Assembly: GCF_020866925.1 (NCBI RefSeq)
Contig: NZ_JAJGAK010000003.1
Location: forward strand, 364,966-428,965
Direction of reading: 5' to 3'
Origin: Noviluteimonas lactosilytica
Lineage (GTDB): Bacteria > Pseudomonadota > Gammaproteobacteria > Xanthomonadales > Xanthomonadaceae
DNA: 64,000 nt
The first letter of the stretch is position 1; each line of letters opens with the position of its first letter. The notes beneath the pieces were generated by a model that ran no database searches, was not told the DNA's origin, and saw nothing but the letters and a program-made list of their open reading frames with translations. Positions 26,898 through 38,113 of this stretch are shown piece after piece. Made by a program: the position numbers and the translations under genes.

Positions 26898-26960
26898 CGC
26901 TTGGGGTGGTTCGGGGGATGGGCCGAGTTTGACTGGTTCCGCCCGCGTTGGTTCACCCCG

Positions 26961-26990
26961 AAACGACAACGGGGCCGTGAGGCCCCGTTG
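26961..26990 (-). terminator. Intrinsic terminator of the pil operon
   Basis: A perfect 10-bp stem CAACGGGGCC/GGCCCCGTTG (26967-26976 with 26981-26990) and a four-base loop are followed on the minus strand by TCGTTTCGG. It lies 24 bases after the pilQ stop. The T-run is short, so termination may be incomplete. Confidence 0.7.
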
Positions 26991-27013
26991 CATTCATCAT
27001 CCGGCGAGGTTGA

Positions 27014-28957
27014 TCAACCGCGCTGGGCGACCTGCATCACCTTCGGCGTCACGAAGATCAGCAGTTCCGCCTTTTCCTTCGAGCGGCCCTTCTTCTTGAA
27101 GAGGTTGCCGATCACCGGGAGGTCGCCGAGCCACGGCACCTTGGTAACGTCGGCGCGGTCGCGGAACTCGTACACGCCGCCGATCACCACCGTCTGGCCG
27201 TTGTCGATCAGCACCGCGGTGTTGATTTCGCGCTTGTTGATCTGCGGCACGTCGCCGATGCCCGACTGCACGAAGCCTTCGATCTCGTCCTTCTTGACCG
27301 CCATGTTGAGGAACACGCGGCCGTCGTTGGTGATCGTCGGGGTGACCTTGAGCTCGAGCAGCACGTCCTTGAACTGCACGTTCGGGATCGCGGCGGCGCC
27401 GGCGCCCTGCTGCTGGCTGACCGTCACGTAGCCGACTTCCTGGCCCTGGCGGATCACCGCTTCCTTCTGGTTGCTGGTGACGATGCGCGGGTTCGAGATC
27501 ACTTCGCCGCGACCTTCTTCCTGCAGCGCGGACAGTTCGATGTCGAGCACGTAGCCGGCGTTGATGATCGACAGCGCGAGCGCGCCGGCGGCATCGACCA
27601 CGGGCAGGTTGACGTTGAGCGCCTTCGTCAGCGTCGGTGCGACCAGCGGATTCGGCGTCGGGATCGCGCTGTTGGCGCGATTGGCCGCGGCGATCGAGTT
27701 CGCCGTATCGGTGTTGGCCGACACGTTGCCGTTGAACAGGACGTTCTCCTGCGTGCCGGCGATGCCGAACTTGGCGCCGAGTTCGCGGGCGAAGGATTCG
27801 GTCGCGATCACGATGCGGGCTTCGATCAGCACCTGGTCGACCGGCTTGTCCAGCAGGCTGACGAGACGGCGGACTTCGGAGACCTTCGCCGGGATGTCGA
27901 TGACCAGCAACGTGTTGGTGCGACGGTCGAAGCTGATGCTGCCGCGCGGCGAGAGGAAGCCGCGCTGGTTGCCCGGGCCGGAGCTGCCGGCGCCCGTGCC
28001 CGACTTGCTTTCTTCGGTCAGCAGCTTGGCGATGTCCTCGGAGTTGCCGTAGTTGATCGGGATGTACTCCGTGATCATCTCGGCGCGGTTTTCGATCGCG
28101 ATGCGGGCGTCTTCCTTCGCCTGCTCGTACTTCGCGATCTCGTCCTGCGGCGCGACCCACACGACGTTGCCGTCGCGGCGCTTGTCCAGGCCCTTGGCGC
28201 GCAGGACGATGTCCAGCGCCTGGTCCCACGGCACGTTGATCAGGCGCAGCGTCACGTTGCCCGCGATGGTGTCGGAGGCCACGATGTTGAGGTTGGATTC
28301 CTCGGCGATCAGCTGCAGGACGGTGCGCACCGGCACGTCCTGGAAGTTGAACGTCACCGGGCGGCCGCTGTAGGCGCGGACCGGCGCATTGGAGGCCGTC
28401 GCCTGGCCCATCGCGGTGCCGGACTTCGCCTGCGCCGCGCGCGGCACGATCTCGACGACGTATTCGTTGCCCGACTGGTAGGCCATCGTCTCGAAGTTGC
28501 CGTTGGTCGCGAGCACCAGCTTGGTGCCGGCGCCGTCGGCGCGTGCATCGATGCGCTGCACCGGCGTCGCGAAGTCGGTGACGTTGAGCGGACGCGCGAG
28601 CGACTGCGGGAGCTTCGCGTTACCGACGTCGATGACCACGCGCGAGCCTTCGGTGCGCATGTCGGGGACCGCGCCGGCGCCGCTGAAGCGCAGGCTCAGT
28701 CGACCCGCGCCGCCGTCGCCGCGCTTGAAGTCGATGTTGGACACCGCGATCGTGCCGGGCATCTGCTTGGCCGGATCGAGGCTGGGCGTCGGAGCGGTTG
28801 TTGCGGTCGCGGCAGCCTGGGCCATGACGACGCGCCCGGCCTGGGCCGCGTCCGCGGCGCCGAAGGCCACGACGAGCCCGATCGCGAGCCCCAGGGCCCC
28901 GGCCCGAAGCGAGGGGCGCCGTGCTGGCCGCGTCGAGTTGGCGTTGTGCAAGGTCAT
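27014..28957 (-). CDS. pilQ: Type IV pilus secretin PilQ
   Basis: 647 aa. It forms the outer-membrane ring through which the pilus fibre leaves. A signal sequence with a long n-region is followed by an AMIN domain (~60-165, with ISNIDFKRGDGGAGRLSLRFSG-type residues), an N0/STN region (VTFNFQDVPVRTVLQLIAEESNLNIV), an N1/KH-like part with VLRAKGLDKRRDGNVVWVAP, and the secretin core (DRRTNTLLVIDIPAKVSEVRRLVSLLDKPVDQVLIEARIV to the end, with VPWLGDLPVIGNLFK). The glycine- and serine-rich insert near residue 320 is the GTGAGSSG stretch of the N1-core junction. It is the last gene of pilMNOPQ, 12 bases after pilP. Only one AMIN domain is visible. Confidence 0.95.
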   Translation of the reverse strand: MTLHNANSTRPARRPSLRAGALGLAIGLVVAFGAADAAQAGRVVMAQAAATATTAPTPSLDPAKQMPGTIAVSNIDFKRGDGGAGRLSLRFSGAGAVPDMRTEGSRVVIDVGNAKLPQSLARPLNVTDFATPVQRIDARADGAGTKLVLATNGNFETMAYQSGNEYVVEIVPRAAQAKSGTAMGQATASNAPVRAYSGRPVTFNFQDVPVRTVLQLIAEESNLNIVASDTIAGNVTLRLINVPWDQALDIVLRAKGLDKRRDGNVVWVAPQDEIAKYEQAKEDARIAIENRAEMITEYIPINYGNSEDIAKLLTEESKSGTGAGSSGPGNQRGFLSPRGSISFDRRTNTLLVIDIPAKVSEVRRLVSLLDKPVDQVLIEARIVIATESFARELGAKFGIAGTQENVLFNGNVSANTDTANSIAAANRANSAIPTPNPLVAPTLTKALNVNLPVVDAAGALALSIINAGYVLDIELSALQEEGRGEVISNPRIVTSNQKEAVIRQGQEVGYVTVSQQQGAGAAAIPNVQFKDVLLELKVTPTITNDGRVFLNMAVKKDEIEGFVQSGIGDVPQINKREINTAVLIDNGQTVVIGGVYEFRDRADVTKVPWLGDLPVIGNLFKKKGRSKEKAELLIFVTPKVMQVAQRG

Positions 28958-28969
28958 CGTCCTTTCCCC

Positions 28970-29506
28970 TTATTGATCTTCGAGCGCGACCGAAGCGGGT
29001 CGCTCCAGCCAGCCACCCGCGCCGTCCGGCACCAATTCCACGAGTTCGATCCGGTCTTCGTACACCGCGGTCACGCGACCGTCGGCCTGTCCCATGTAGA
29101 CGCCCGGTCGCACGCGATAGGTCACCTTGTCAGGTGCCATCACCAACGCGATGAGGTCGGTTCCCCGGCCGATCGTGCCGACCATGTCCATGCTGTCGAG
29201 CGGGAACTGTTCCAACGTTTGCTTCGGGCGGTTGGGATCCGGGCGCGGACCGCTGCCGCCGCTGACGTCGCTGAAGGCTTCGCTGAAAGGATCGCGCAAG
29301 GCCTGTGCGGCGTACTCGAAGGTTTCGAACTGTTGCATCACGGGGAGCGGGTCGAGCGGCGGCGCGGGACGCGCCTTCACTTCGGCCACCCACTTCTCGA
29401 GGTTGCCCGCGGGATCGGGCCCGCTGGTGATGCTGCGACCGCAACCGGCCAGTGCCGCGGCGATCGCGACGACCAGCACCACGCGGGAGGTCTGCATGGA
29501 AGCCAT
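28970..29506 (-). CDS. pilP: Type IV pilus lipoprotein PilP
   Basis: 178 aa. A lipoprotein signal peptide ends in LAGC (Cys22). After a disordered linker, the HR-domain beta-sandwich begins near residue 95 (LEQFPLDSMDMVGTI and LIALVMAPDKVTYRVRPGVYMGQADGRV). PilP connects the inner-membrane PilN/PilO dimer to PilQ. The start at 29506 shares its first base with the pilO stop; a second Met three codons on is possible. The typical GLDPF-type sequence appears as LRDPFSEAFSD. Confidence 0.92.
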   Translation of the reverse strand: MASMQTSRVVLVVAIAAALAGCGRSITSGPDPAGNLEKWVAEVKARPAPPLDPLPVMQQFETFEYAAQALRDPFSEAFSDVSGGSGPRPDPNRPKQTLEQFPLDSMDMVGTIGRGTDLIALVMAPDKVTYRVRPGVYMGQADGRVTAVYEDRIELVELVPDGAGGWLERPASVALEDQ

Positions 29507-30201
29507 CAGTGGTTTCCTCCCTGCGGTGCAGGCGTGGCCGGTGGCGCGGCAGGCGGCGCGGCCGCGGCGCCCGCGCCGGCGGTCTCGGTGTCGTCCAGGT
29601 AACGGTAGGTCTTCACGGTGCCGGCGAGCTGCAGGACGCTGTTCGGGCCGATCTTCGCGCCCGGCGACGGATTGCGCGGGGTCAGCACGATGTTGTGCAT
29701 CGTCATGATCACCACGCGCGGCAGCGAAGCGACGCCGCTGACGAACGCGCCGAACTGGTGGTACGTGCCCACCATGCGCAGCTGGATCGGCTTCTCGGCG
29801 TAGAACTCCTTCGGCGCTTCCGGACCCGGCTGGAAGAGCTCGTTGGTGATGCCGGTCGCGAGCGCGGTCTGCGAGATGTCGATGATCAGGTCGGGCATCT
29901 CGGTCTTGCTCGGCAACTGGCGCAGCATCTGCTGCAGTTGCTGCTCCATCTGCGCGAGCTGGAGCTTGAGCGGTTCGAGGTTGGCGGCGCGGCCCTGCTT
30001 CGTTTCGAAGTCGGTGCGCAGGTTGCCTTCTTCGATCTCGAGCTTGGCGAGCTGCTCACGCTGGCCGGTGACCACGAAGTACCAGACCAGGCCGATGATG
30101 AAGGCGGCGATGATCGAGCAGAAGATGATCTTGTAGTGCGTCGGCCACAGCGCCGTGTTGTTGAGGCTGAGGTCCTTCAGCGCCATTTTTTTCTGGCTCA
30201 T
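29506..30201 (-). CDS. pilO: Type IV pilus inner-membrane protein PilO
   Basis: 231 aa. One membrane helix (IIFCSIIAAFIIGLVWYFVV, residues ~24-45) is followed by a coiled coil (~47-100, GQREQLAKLEIEEGNLRTDFE onward) and a ferredoxin-like periplasmic domain (IQLRMVGTYHQFGAFVSGVASLPRVVI). It pairs with PilN to form the alignment complex. The C-terminus adds an Ala/Pro/Thr-rich tail of about 25 residues ending in PAPQGGNH, a trait shared with PilN here. The start overlaps the pilN stop by four bases (ATGA). Confidence 0.93.
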   Translation of the reverse strand: MSQKKMALKDLSLNNTALWPTHYKIIFCSIIAAFIIGLVWYFVVTGQREQLAKLEIEEGNLRTDFETKQGRAANLEPLKLQLAQMEQQLQQMLRQLPSKTEMPDLIIDISQTALATGITNELFQPGPEAPKEFYAEKPIQLRMVGTYHQFGAFVSGVASLPRVVIMTMHNIVLTPRNPSPGAKIGPNSVLQLAGTVKTYRYLDDTETAGAGAAAAPPAAPPATPAPQGGNH

Positions 30202-30925
30202 GGCGCGGCTCCAGTGGTCGGGGCGGCAGCGGGCGCGGCGGCGGCGGTGCTCGCCGGCGTGGGCACGGTGGTCGCCGCGGGCGCGGCGGCGGTACCGGGC
30301 GCGGCGGGCGTCACGTCGGTCGGCGGCGCCATCGGCGTGGCCGGCGCGTCGGGAATGCCGTCGCCGTTGGTGTCCTTCGGCGCGTTCGGGTTGGCGAGCT
30401 TGACTTGCAGGTCGAACTCGTACGGCAAGCCCTTGTTGTCGCCGCGCGCTTCGATCACCGACAGTTCGGGGTTGGTCATCCAGCCCGAGCTCTCGAGGTT
30501 GCGCATGTAGGTGGAGACGCGCGCGTTGGACTGCGAACGGCCCTTGAGCGTGAGCAGGTCACCGTTCTGCTGGATCGTGGTGAGCGTGACGCCGTCGGGA
30601 ATCGTGCGCACCAGCGAATCGAACAGGTGGACCATCTGCGAGCGGTTCGCCTGCAGCTGCTCGATCACTTCCTTGCGCGCGAGGAGCTTCGCCTTCTTCT
30701 GGTCGAGGACCTCGATCTCCTTGATCTTCGCGTCGACCTGGGTGATCTGCTCGCGCAGGAAATCGTTGCGTTCGGTCTGCCCGTCGATCTGGGCGTTGTA
30801 GAACATGTAGATGAGACCGGCGATGAGCACCGCGCCGAGCGCGGAGGCGCCGACCATCGCGCCGAATTCCTTCTGGCGCTGGCGACGCCGCTCGGCGCGC
30901 CACGGGAGGAGGTTGATCCGTGCCA

Positions 30926-30926
<1 letters not shown>
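30198..30926 (-). CDS. pilN: Type IV pilus inner-membrane protein PilN, with extended tail
   Basis: 242 aa. The conserved cytoplasmic N-terminus MARINLLPWRAERRRQRQKEF binds PilM. A membrane helix (~23-45) and coiled coil (ITQVDAKIKEIEVLDQKKAKL) precede a ferredoxin-like domain (to ~175). Beyond it is an Ala/Pro/Thr-rich tail of about 60 residues that contains DTNGDGIPD at residues 185-193, a calcium-loop-like motif seen in thrombospondin type 3 repeats. Standard PilN ends near 180-190 aa, so the tail is extra. The start at 30926 shares one base with the pilM stop, as usual in this operon. Confidence 0.93.
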
Positions 30927-32214
<1,288 letters not shown>

Positions 32215-34716
32215 ATGTCTCGTTTTCGTCGTGTGCTGCGTAGGGGTTTGGTGGCTTTCCTCGGTGCAGCCGTCCTGGGTGTCCTGGGATTGGGCCTGCT
32301 CTGGTTCCTCATCGCACCCAAGCTTCCTGATGTCGATCAGCTCCGCAACGTCGAGTTGCAGGAGCCTCTCTACGTGTACGCGCGCGACGGTCGCCTCATG
32401 GCGCTGTTCGGCGAAACACGCCGCTATCCCATCGAGATCGAGAAGGTCCCGCCGCGCCTGAAGCAAGCCTTCATCGCGATCGAGGACGCGCGCTTCTACC
32501 AGCACCACGGCGTCGATTACAAAGGCGTCGCGCGTGCGGTGTGGCTGATCGCGACCACCGACGCGAAGCGCGTGCCGGGTGGTTCGACGATCACGCAGCA
32601 GGTCGCGCGCCAGTTCTTCCTCAGTTCCGAGTACAGCTACACGCGCAAGCTCGCCGAGATGATGCTGGCGATGCGCATGGAGAACGAGCTGACGAAGGAC
32701 GAGATCTTCGAGCTCTACCTCAACAAGAGCTTCTTCGGGAACCGCGCCTACGGCGTCGCCGCCGCGGCCGAGTTCTATTACGGCAAGTCGCTCGACCAGC
32801 TCTCGCTCGACGAGATGGCCACGCTCGCGTCGATCCCGAAGTTCCCGTCCAGCGGCAACCCGATCACCAATCCCGAGCGCGCGAAGCTGCGCCGCGATTA
32901 CGTGCTCGAACGCATGGCGGACCTGAAGTTCATCTCGCCCGCCGAGGCGAACGCCTCGGCCGCGGTGGCGATGCACGCCACGCCGCACGAACGCCCGATC
33001 GAGGTCTACGCGCCGTACGTCGCGGAAATGGTGCGTCAGGAAATGGTCGCGCGCTTCGGCGGCGACGTGCTGACCAAGGGTTATCACGTCACCACCACGA
33101 TCGATCCGGCGCTGCAGGCCGCCGCCGACCAGGCGGTGCGCGACGGGCTGCGCACGTACGACCACCGCCACGGCTGGCACGGCGTGGAGAAGCAGGTCGA
33201 ACTGCAGGCCGGCGACACGCCGGAAACGATCCGCGGCCACTTGCGCGGCATCGTGATGCAGGGCGGCCTCATGCCCGCGATCGTCACGGGCGAATCGGAC
33301 AACACGGCGACCGTGATGCTGTCCGACGGCACCCAGGTCGACCTCGGAAGCGACGCGAGCGAATGGACCGGGCGTTCGCCCGCTTCGCTGCTCGCGCGCG
33401 GCGACATCGTGCGCGTGCGCATCGACATGCCGAAGCCGGCGGTGGGCAAGGACGGCAAGCCGGTCGCCGCCGAAGCGGTCGACGCGACGCCGAAGTACAA
33501 GCTCGACCAGTTGCCGCGCGCGCAATCGGCGCTGATCTCGCTCGAAGCCAACACCGGCGCCCTGCGCGCGCTCGTCGGCGGCTTCAGCTTCGCCGGCCAG
33601 AAGTTCAACCGCGCCACGCAGGCGCGCCGCCAGCCGGGCTCGAGCTTCAAGCCGTTCCTGTACGCGGCGGCGTTCGAACGCGGCTTCAATCCCGCCTCGA
33701 TCGTGCTCGATGCGCCGGTCGTGTTCCGCGATCGCGTCGGCCACATCTGGCGCCCGCAGAACGACACCGGCAACTTCGCCGGCCCGATGCGCCTGCGCGA
33801 AGCGCTCGTGCAGTCGCGCAACCTCGTGTCGGTGCGCCTGCTCGACGCGATCGGCGTGGACTACGCGCGCAAGTACATCAGCCACTTCGGCTTCCCGATC
33901 GACCACCTCGTGCCGAATTTGTCGATGTCGCTCGGCGCGTCGTCGCTGCAGCCGCTCGCGGTCGCGCGCGGTTACGCGGCGTTCGCCAACGGCGGCTTCC
34001 TGGTGACGCCGTGGTACGTCGACGAAGTGAAGGACCGCAACGGCAAGGTGATCTTCAAGGAGAAGCCGAAGGTCGCGTGCCCCGGTTGCGGCATGCGCAA
34101 CGGCCAGCTGGTGTCGTCGACGGTCGTCGACGGCTTCGACCTCGGCAACACGCCCGCACCGGCGCCGGCGAATGCGGCGACCGTCGCGAAGCCCGTCGAA
34201 CCCGCGAAGGTCCCCGAGGGCAGCGAACTCGCGCCGCGCGCGATCGACGAACGCGTCGCCTACCAGTTGCAGTCGATGATGCGCGACGTCGTGCAGCGCG
34301 GCACCGGCACCGCGGCGAAGGTGCTCGAACGCCCCGACGTCGGCGGCAAGACCGGTTCGACGAACGACCACCGCGATGCGTGGTTCTCCGGCTTCGGCGG
34401 CGGCGTGGCGACGACCGTGTGGGTCGGTCGCGACGACTACAAGTCGCTCGGCTATCGCGAGTACGGCGGCAAGGCCGCATTGCCGATCTGGATCGACTAC
34501 ATGCGCGTCGCGCTCGATGGTCGCCCGGTGATGGCGAACGATCCGCCGCAGGGCATGGTCGAAGTCGCGGTCGGCGCCGGCGGGCATCTCGTCGCCAACG
34601 GCACCGGCGGCATCACCGAGTGGGTGAAGACCGAAGACCTCGAGCGCATGGAAACCTACGTGGACTACGGCCCCGAAGACGCGGCGCCGAGCGAAGACAC
34701 GTACGACATCTTCTGA
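32215..34716 (+). CDS. mrcA: Penicillin-binding protein 1A (class A transglycosylase/transpeptidase)
   Basis: 833 aa. It polymerises and crosslinks peptidoglycan on the periplasmic face. One membrane helix (residues ~13-34) is followed by the GT51 transglycosylase domain with catalytic E90 in [17 protein letters not shown], then [15 protein letters not shown] and [25 protein letters not shown]. An OB-like insertion (about 300-420) leads to the transpeptidase domain with S476-S-F-K479 (the SxxK motif), [14 protein letters not shown], and [10 protein letters not shown] UvrB-like short linker with [10 protein letters not shown] near residue 620 looks like a small Cys-pair insertion. The ATG at 32215 is preferred to a TTG just before it. 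It is divergent from pilM. Confidence 0.95.
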   Translation: MSRFRRVLRRGLVAFLGAAVLGVLGLGLLWFLIAPKLPDVDQLRNVELQEPLYVYARDGRLMALFGETRRYPIEIEKVPPRLKQAFIAIEDARFYQHHGVDYKGVARAVWLIATTDAKRVPGGSTITQQVARQFFLSSEYSYTRKLAEMMLAMRMENELTKDEIFELYLNKSFFGNRAYGVAAAAEFYYGKSLDQLSLDEMATLASIPKFPSSGNPITNPERAKLRRDYVLERMADLKFISPAEANASAAVAMHATPHERPIEVYAPYVAEMVRQEMVARFGGDVLTKGYHVTTTIDPALQAAADQAVRDGLRTYDHRHGWHGVEKQVELQAGDTPETIRGHLRGIVMQGGLMPAIVTGESDNTATVMLSDGTQVDLGSDASEWTGRSPASLLARGDIVRVRIDMPKPAVGKDGKPVAAEAVDATPKYKLDQLPRAQSALISLEANTGALRALVGGFSFAGQKFNRATQARRQPGSSFKPFLYAAAFERGFNPASIVLDAPVVFRDRVGHIWRPQNDTGNFAGPMRLREALVQSRNLVSVRLLDAIGVDYARKYISHFGFPIDHLVPNLSMSLGASSLQPLAVARGYAAFANGGFLVTPWYVDEVKDRNGKVIFKEKPKVACPGCGMRNGQLVSSTVVDGFDLGNTPAPAPANAATVAKPVEPAKVPEGSELAPRAIDERVAYQLQSMMRDVVQRGTGTAAKVLERPDVGGKTGSTNDHRDAWFSGFGGGVATTVWVGRDDYKSLGYREYGGKAALPIWIDYMRVALDGRPVMANDPPQGMVEVAVGAGGHLVANGTGGITEWVKTEDLERMETYVDYGPEDAAPSEDTYDIF

Positions 34717-34720
34717 TCGA

Positions 34721-34741
34721 ACACCGGCCTTGCGCCGGTGT
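34721..34741 (+). terminator. Hairpin after mrcA
   Basis: ACACCGGC (34721-34728) pairs with GCCGGTGT (34734-34741), five bases after the mrcA stop. No T-run follows, so it may stabilise the mRNA end or support factor-dependent termination instead of acting alone. Confidence 0.45.
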
Positions 34742-34802
34742 GACATCGTGGGCACGGGCCGATGCGGTAGAGTCGGCCCGGGACCACCTCGGAGGACGCG
34801 CC

Positions 34803-35450
34803 ATGCATCACGCCCGTCAGCATGCCGAGACCCGCACCCGCGAACGCCGCCGTCGCCTCGCCCACGAGGCCGCGCGCCTGATGGCCGAAGGCGGCATCCG
34901 CGATTTCCACATGGCCAAGCGCAAGGCCGCCGAACGCCTCGGCATCCACGACGACGCGTCGCTCCCGCGCAACAGCGAGATCGAAGACGCGTTGCGCGAA
35001 TACCAGCGGCTGTTCCAGGGCGATGCGCAGGTCGCCGGATTGCGCCAGCGTCGCGAGGCGGCGTTGCGTGCGCTGGAGTTCTTCGCCGTGTTCGATGCGC
35101 GCCTCGTCGGTCCGGTGCTCGATGGCACGGCCGATCGGCATTCGCCCGTCGCGCTGCATCTGTACACCGATGACGCCGATTCGGTCGCGCGCCAGCTCGA
35201 GCAGCACGGCATTCCCGCCGAATCGCGTTCGCGCCGCGTGCGCCTGGATCGCGAACGCGCGATCGACGTGCCGGTGTGGGTGTTCAGCGCCGAGGACCTG
35301 ACGTTCGACCTCGCCGTGTTGCCGCACGATGCATTGCGGCAGGCGCCGCTGTCGTCGATCGACGAAAAGCCGATGAAGCGCGCGTCGCTGTCGCAGCTGC
35401 GCACGCTGCTGGCCGAAGAAGAGATCGCCGGCTACGAATCCGGCCGGTAG
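34803..35450 (+). CDS. Conserved xanthomonad protein of unknown function
   Basis: 215 aa from the ATG at 34803, with GGAGG seven bases upstream. The first half is charged and helical (MHHARQHAETRTRERRRRLAHEA, then GGIRDFHMAKRKAAERLGIHDDASLP and EIEDALREYQRLFQGD). The second half has RLVGPVLDGTADRHSPVALHLYTDD and DVPVWVFSAEDLTFDLAVLP. The second half loosely resembles a degenerate nucleotidyltransferase fold (a GTAxxHSxxxLHL-like block), but this is only an impression. I recognise it as a protein that recurs next to mrcA/pilM loci in the group, with no established role. There is no signal peptide or membrane helix. Confidence 0.75.
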   Translation: MHHARQHAETRTRERRRRLAHEAARLMAEGGIRDFHMAKRKAAERLGIHDDASLPRNSEIEDALREYQRLFQGDAQVAGLRQRREAALRALEFFAVFDARLVGPVLDGTADRHSPVALHLYTDDADSVARQLEQHGIPAESRSRRVRLDRERAIDVPVWVFSAEDLTFDLAVLPHDALRQAPLSSIDEKPMKRASLSQLRTLLAEEEIAGYESGR

Positions 35451-35457
35451 ACATGCA

Positions 35458-35481
35458 AACGCCCCGCGGATGCGGGGCGTT
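35458..35481. terminator. Bidirectional terminator between convergent genes
   Basis: A perfect 10-bp stem AACGCCCCGC/GCGGGGCGTT (35458-35467 with 35472-35481) and a four-base loop sit between the plus-strand unknown gene and the minus-strand gltA. It is placed to serve both, though neither side has a long T-run. Confidence 0.65.
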
Positions 35482-35501
35482 GCGTTCCAGCTTCGTCGCG
35501 A

Positions 35502-36791
35502 TCAGCGCTTGTCGAGCGCGGTGTAGTCGCGTTCGGCGTAACCGGTGTAGATCTGGCGCGGACGGCCGATCTTCGCTTCCGGGTCGGTCTGCTGTTCGAG
35601 CCAATGCGACACCCAGCCCGCGGTGCGCGCGATGGCGAACATCACGGTGAACATCTCGGTCGGGATGCCCAGCGCCTTGTAGATGATGCCCGAGTAGAAA
35701 TCGACGTTCGGGTAGAGCTTGCGCTGCACGAAGTACTCGTCCTTCAGCGCGGCTACTTCCAGCTTCATCGCCACTTCGAGCAGCGGGTCGTTGACGCCGA
35801 GCTCGTTGAGCACCTGGTGGCACATCTCGCGGATGATCTTCGCGCGCGGGTCGAAGTTCTTGTACACGCGATGGCCGAAGCCCATCAGGCGGAAGCCCGA
35901 TTCCTTGTCCTTCGCCTTCGCGACGGCAGAACCGACGTTTTCCGGACGGCCGATCTCTTCGAGCATCTGTAGCACGGCTTCGTTCGCGCCACCGTGCGCG
36001 GGACCCCACAGCGCGGCGACGCCGGCGGCGACGCAGGCGTACGGGTTCGCGCCGGTCGAACCGACGAGGCGCACGGTCGAGGTCGACGCGTTCTGCTCGT
36101 GGTCGGCGTGCAGGATGAAGAGCAGGTCCAGCGCCTTCGCGGCGACCGGGTTGAGCTCGAGCGGTTCGCTCGGCACTTCCTTCATCATGTGCAGGAAGCG
36201 CGTGGTGAACTCGAGGTTGTTCTTCGGGTAGCGGATCGGCCAGCCGATCGAATAGCGATAGCACGCGGCGGCGATCGTCGGCACCTTCGCGATCAGGCGG
36301 ATCGCGGCGAGGCGGCGCTGTTCGGCGTCCTCGAGATCGAGCGAACCGTGGTAGAAGCTCGCCATCGAACCGAGCATGCCGACCATCATCGCCATCGGAT
36401 GCGCGTCGTGGCGGAAGCCGTACAGGAACGTGCGGAACGCCTCGTGCATCATCGTGTGATGCGTGACCTCGTGTTCGAACGTGTCGAACTCGGTCTTCGA
36501 CGGCAGTTCGCCGTTCATCAGCAGGTACGCGACTTCGAGGAAGCTCGAATTCTTGGCGAGCTGTTCGATCGGGTAACCGCGATACAGCAGCACGCCCGCG
36601 TCGCCGTCGATGTAGGTGATCGCCGACTTGCACGCCGCGGTGGCGGTGAAGCCCACGTCGTACGTGAAGCAACCGGTTTCCTTCGGCAGCTTCGCGATGT
36701 CGATGCACGGCTGGCCGAGGACGGGATGCTGCACGGGCAGTTCGACATTCTTGTCGCCGGCCGTCAACGTCACCTTGTCGAGTTTGGACAC
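35502..36791 (-). CDS. gltA: Citrate synthase (type II)
   Basis: 429 aa. It condenses acetyl-CoA and oxaloacetate at the entry of the TCA cycle. The start is the GTG at 36791 because AGGAG sits six bases before it; the reading that begins 12 codons earlier includes this ribosome-binding site. Catalytic blocks are [17 protein letters not shown] (first His), [17 protein letters not shown] (second His) and [18 protein letters not shown] (the Asp). The N-terminal beta domain DKNVELPV marks the NADH-sensitive gammaproteobacterial type. It is monocistronic and bounded by terminators on both sides. Confidence 0.97.
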   Translation of the reverse strand: MSKLDKVTLTAGDKNVELPVQHPVLGQPCIDIAKLPKETGCFTYDVGFTATAACKSAITYIDGDAGVLLYRGYPIEQLAKNSSFLEVAYLLMNGELPSKTEFDTFEHEVTHHTMMHEAFRTFLYGFRHDAHPMAMMVGMLGSMASFYHGSLDLEDAEQRRLAAIRLIAKVPTIAAACYRYSIGWPIRYPKNNLEFTTRFLHMMKEVPSEPLELNPVAAKALDLLFILHADHEQNASTSTVRLVGSTGANPYACVAAGVAALWGPAHGGANEAVLQMLEEIGRPENVGSAVAKAKDKESGFRLMGFGHRVYKNFDPRAKIIREMCHQVLNELGVNDPLLEVAMKLEVAALKDEYFVQRKLYPNVDFYSGIIYKALGIPTEMFTVMFAIARTAGWVSHWLEQQTDPEAKIGRPRQIYTGYAERDYTALDKR

Positions 36792-36950
36792 GAGGCACTC
36801 CTTGGAAATGCGATACGCCGCGGGCACGCCGCGGAAGGCCGGAATTATTGCATGGCGCGATGCGGCGCACGCCCCCGACTTTCGTCCTGGTTCGTTGCAC
36901 CAAAGTTGAAGGAAAGCACTAAAAAACGGCCTCGCCCATGTAACTCGGCT

Positions 36951-36983
36951 GGAAACGAAAACGGCCGCCCAAGGGCGGCCGTT
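36951..36983 (-). terminator. Intrinsic terminator of rpmE2
   Basis: A stem of nine to ten bp, ACGGCCGCC/GGCGGCCGT (36961-36982), is followed on the minus strand by TTTTCGTTTCC. It lies about 30 bases after the rpmE2 stop, a textbook intrinsic terminator. Confidence 0.85.
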
Positions 36984-37013
36984 CGTCTCGACGGGCAGGA
37001 AGCCCGCGAGGAA

Positions 37014-37262
37014 TTACTTCGCGGCGCCGTAGCGCTTGCGGAACTTGTCGACGCGACCGCTGGTGTCGACGATCTTGTTCTTGCCCGTGTAGAACGGGTG
37101 GGTCGCGGACGAGATTTCCACCTTGATCAGCGGATACTCGTTGCCATCCTCCCACTTCACGCTTTCCTTGGAAGAAAGCGTCGAGCGCGTGAGGATGCGG
37201 AAATCGGAGGTCACGTCGTGGAAAACGACGTCGCGGTATTCGGGATGGATGCCGGCCTTCAT
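37014..37262 (-). CDS. rpmE2: 50S ribosomal protein L31 type B
   Basis: 82 aa. The sequence [20 protein letters not shown], then [29 protein letters not shown], identifies type B L31. It has no cysteine, so it is the zinc-free (C-) form that replaces the zinc-ribbon type when zinc is scarce in bacteria with both forms; here it may be the only one, which this window cannot settle. The frame continues upstream, but the family N-terminus is at 37262. A strong terminator follows. No Zur-like operator could be recognised upstream. Confidence 0.94.
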   Translation of the reverse strand: MKAGIHPEYRDVVFHDVTSDFRILTRSTLSSKESVKWEDGNEYPLIKVEISSATHPFYTGKNKIVDTSGRVDKFRKRYGAAK

Positions 37263-37469
37263 GGCTGCCACCGGGTCTGAGCTGGGAAAGAGCGGCATTC
37301 TAGCCGCCCCGTTGAGCTCGGCGCAACCCGGGAGGTGAGCGGGAATCTGAACCCTCGGATCTTCACCATCTTCCCCGAGGCCCATTCCAGCTTCCGCGAA
37401 GGGTTGGGACGCATCGTCGGCAGGCGTCGCTCCGCGCCCGGCGAAGTGCGTAAAGGCGCGCCCTAGAGT

Positions 37470-37490
37470 GGTTCCAGCGCATCTGGAACC
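37470..37490. promoter_or_regulatory. Inverted repeat upstream of the PBECR-like gene
   Basis: GGTTCCAG (37470-37477) and CTGGAACC (37483-37490) form a perfect 8-bp inverted repeat around CGCAT, six bases before the TTG at 37496. It could be an operator for a dimeric regulator or an mRNA hairpin close to the translation start. No regulator gene is adjacent. Confidence 0.4.
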
Positions 37491-37495
37491 CCGCT

Positions 37496-38113
37496 TTGAA
37501 TGACCTTCCATCGCTTCCGTTCACCGAGCAGGTGGCCGCACGCGCTTGCTCCGGCGACCGGCGCGGCCCGTCGCTCAGGCTCGGCCGAACACCCGCTTCC
37601 CTGCGCATGTTGGGTTTCCCCGATCTTCCTTTGCGGATGACGGCGGGCGTCTTCCACAAGGTGGCGACCGGCAAGTATGGCGAACGCGAAACGGTGCCCT
37701 TGCGCGTGATTGCACGTTTGCCGGAACTGATCGATGAGCCGATGGCGCTGTTCGACTCCGCTTCGGTGCAAGGCGCGCTGGTCGTGCTGACGTCGGCGCG
37801 CGTCGCATCAGGTGTCGTGATCGCCGCGGTGTTGTCGAACGCGCGCGACGCGAACACGACAGTCAACCTGGTGACGAGCGTCTATGCGAAGGAGCGTATC
37901 GACTGGTTCGCCGAGCAGATACGCGCGGGGCGACTGCGATACGCAGACGAAAAAAAGGGCTCCGACATCCTGGAAGTCTCAGGCCACGCGCTCGACTGCG
38001 GGGCGGAGCCGGGTAATCGAAACCCTTCGACGCGGACGGTACTCCGGGCGGAGGACCTGCGCAACTTCAGGACGGCGCAACGCGCGGTGCGATTGTTCTC
38101 GCTGGTGGACTAG
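37496..38113 (+). CDS. PBECR / MuF-C-like nuclease-domain protein (orphan)
   Basis: 205 aa from TTG at 37496; the start is uncertain, and the ATG at 37607 ([10 protein letters not shown]) would give 168 aa that still holds the whole domain. Residues ~38-150 follow the pattern of the phage barnase-EndoU-ColicinE5/D-RelE-like (PBECR) domains found at the C-terminus of MuF-type phage head proteins: [59 protein letters not shown], then [12 protein letters not shown]. Here the domain stands alone, without a MuF head domain. No antitoxin-like ORF is next to it. It ends over the stop of the nucleoside hydrolase gene (convergent, four-base overlap). The nuclease activity is inferred from the family. 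Confidence 0.7.
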   Translation: MNDLPSLPFTEQVAARACSGDRRGPSLRLGRTPASLRMLGFPDLPLRMTAGVFHKVATGKYGERETVPLRVIARLPELIDEPMALFDSASVQGALVVLTSARVASGVVIAAVLSNARDANTTVNLVTSVYAKERIDWFAEQIRAGRLRYADEKKGSDILEVSGHALDCGAEPGNRNPSTRTVLRAEDLRNFRTAQRAVRLFSLVD

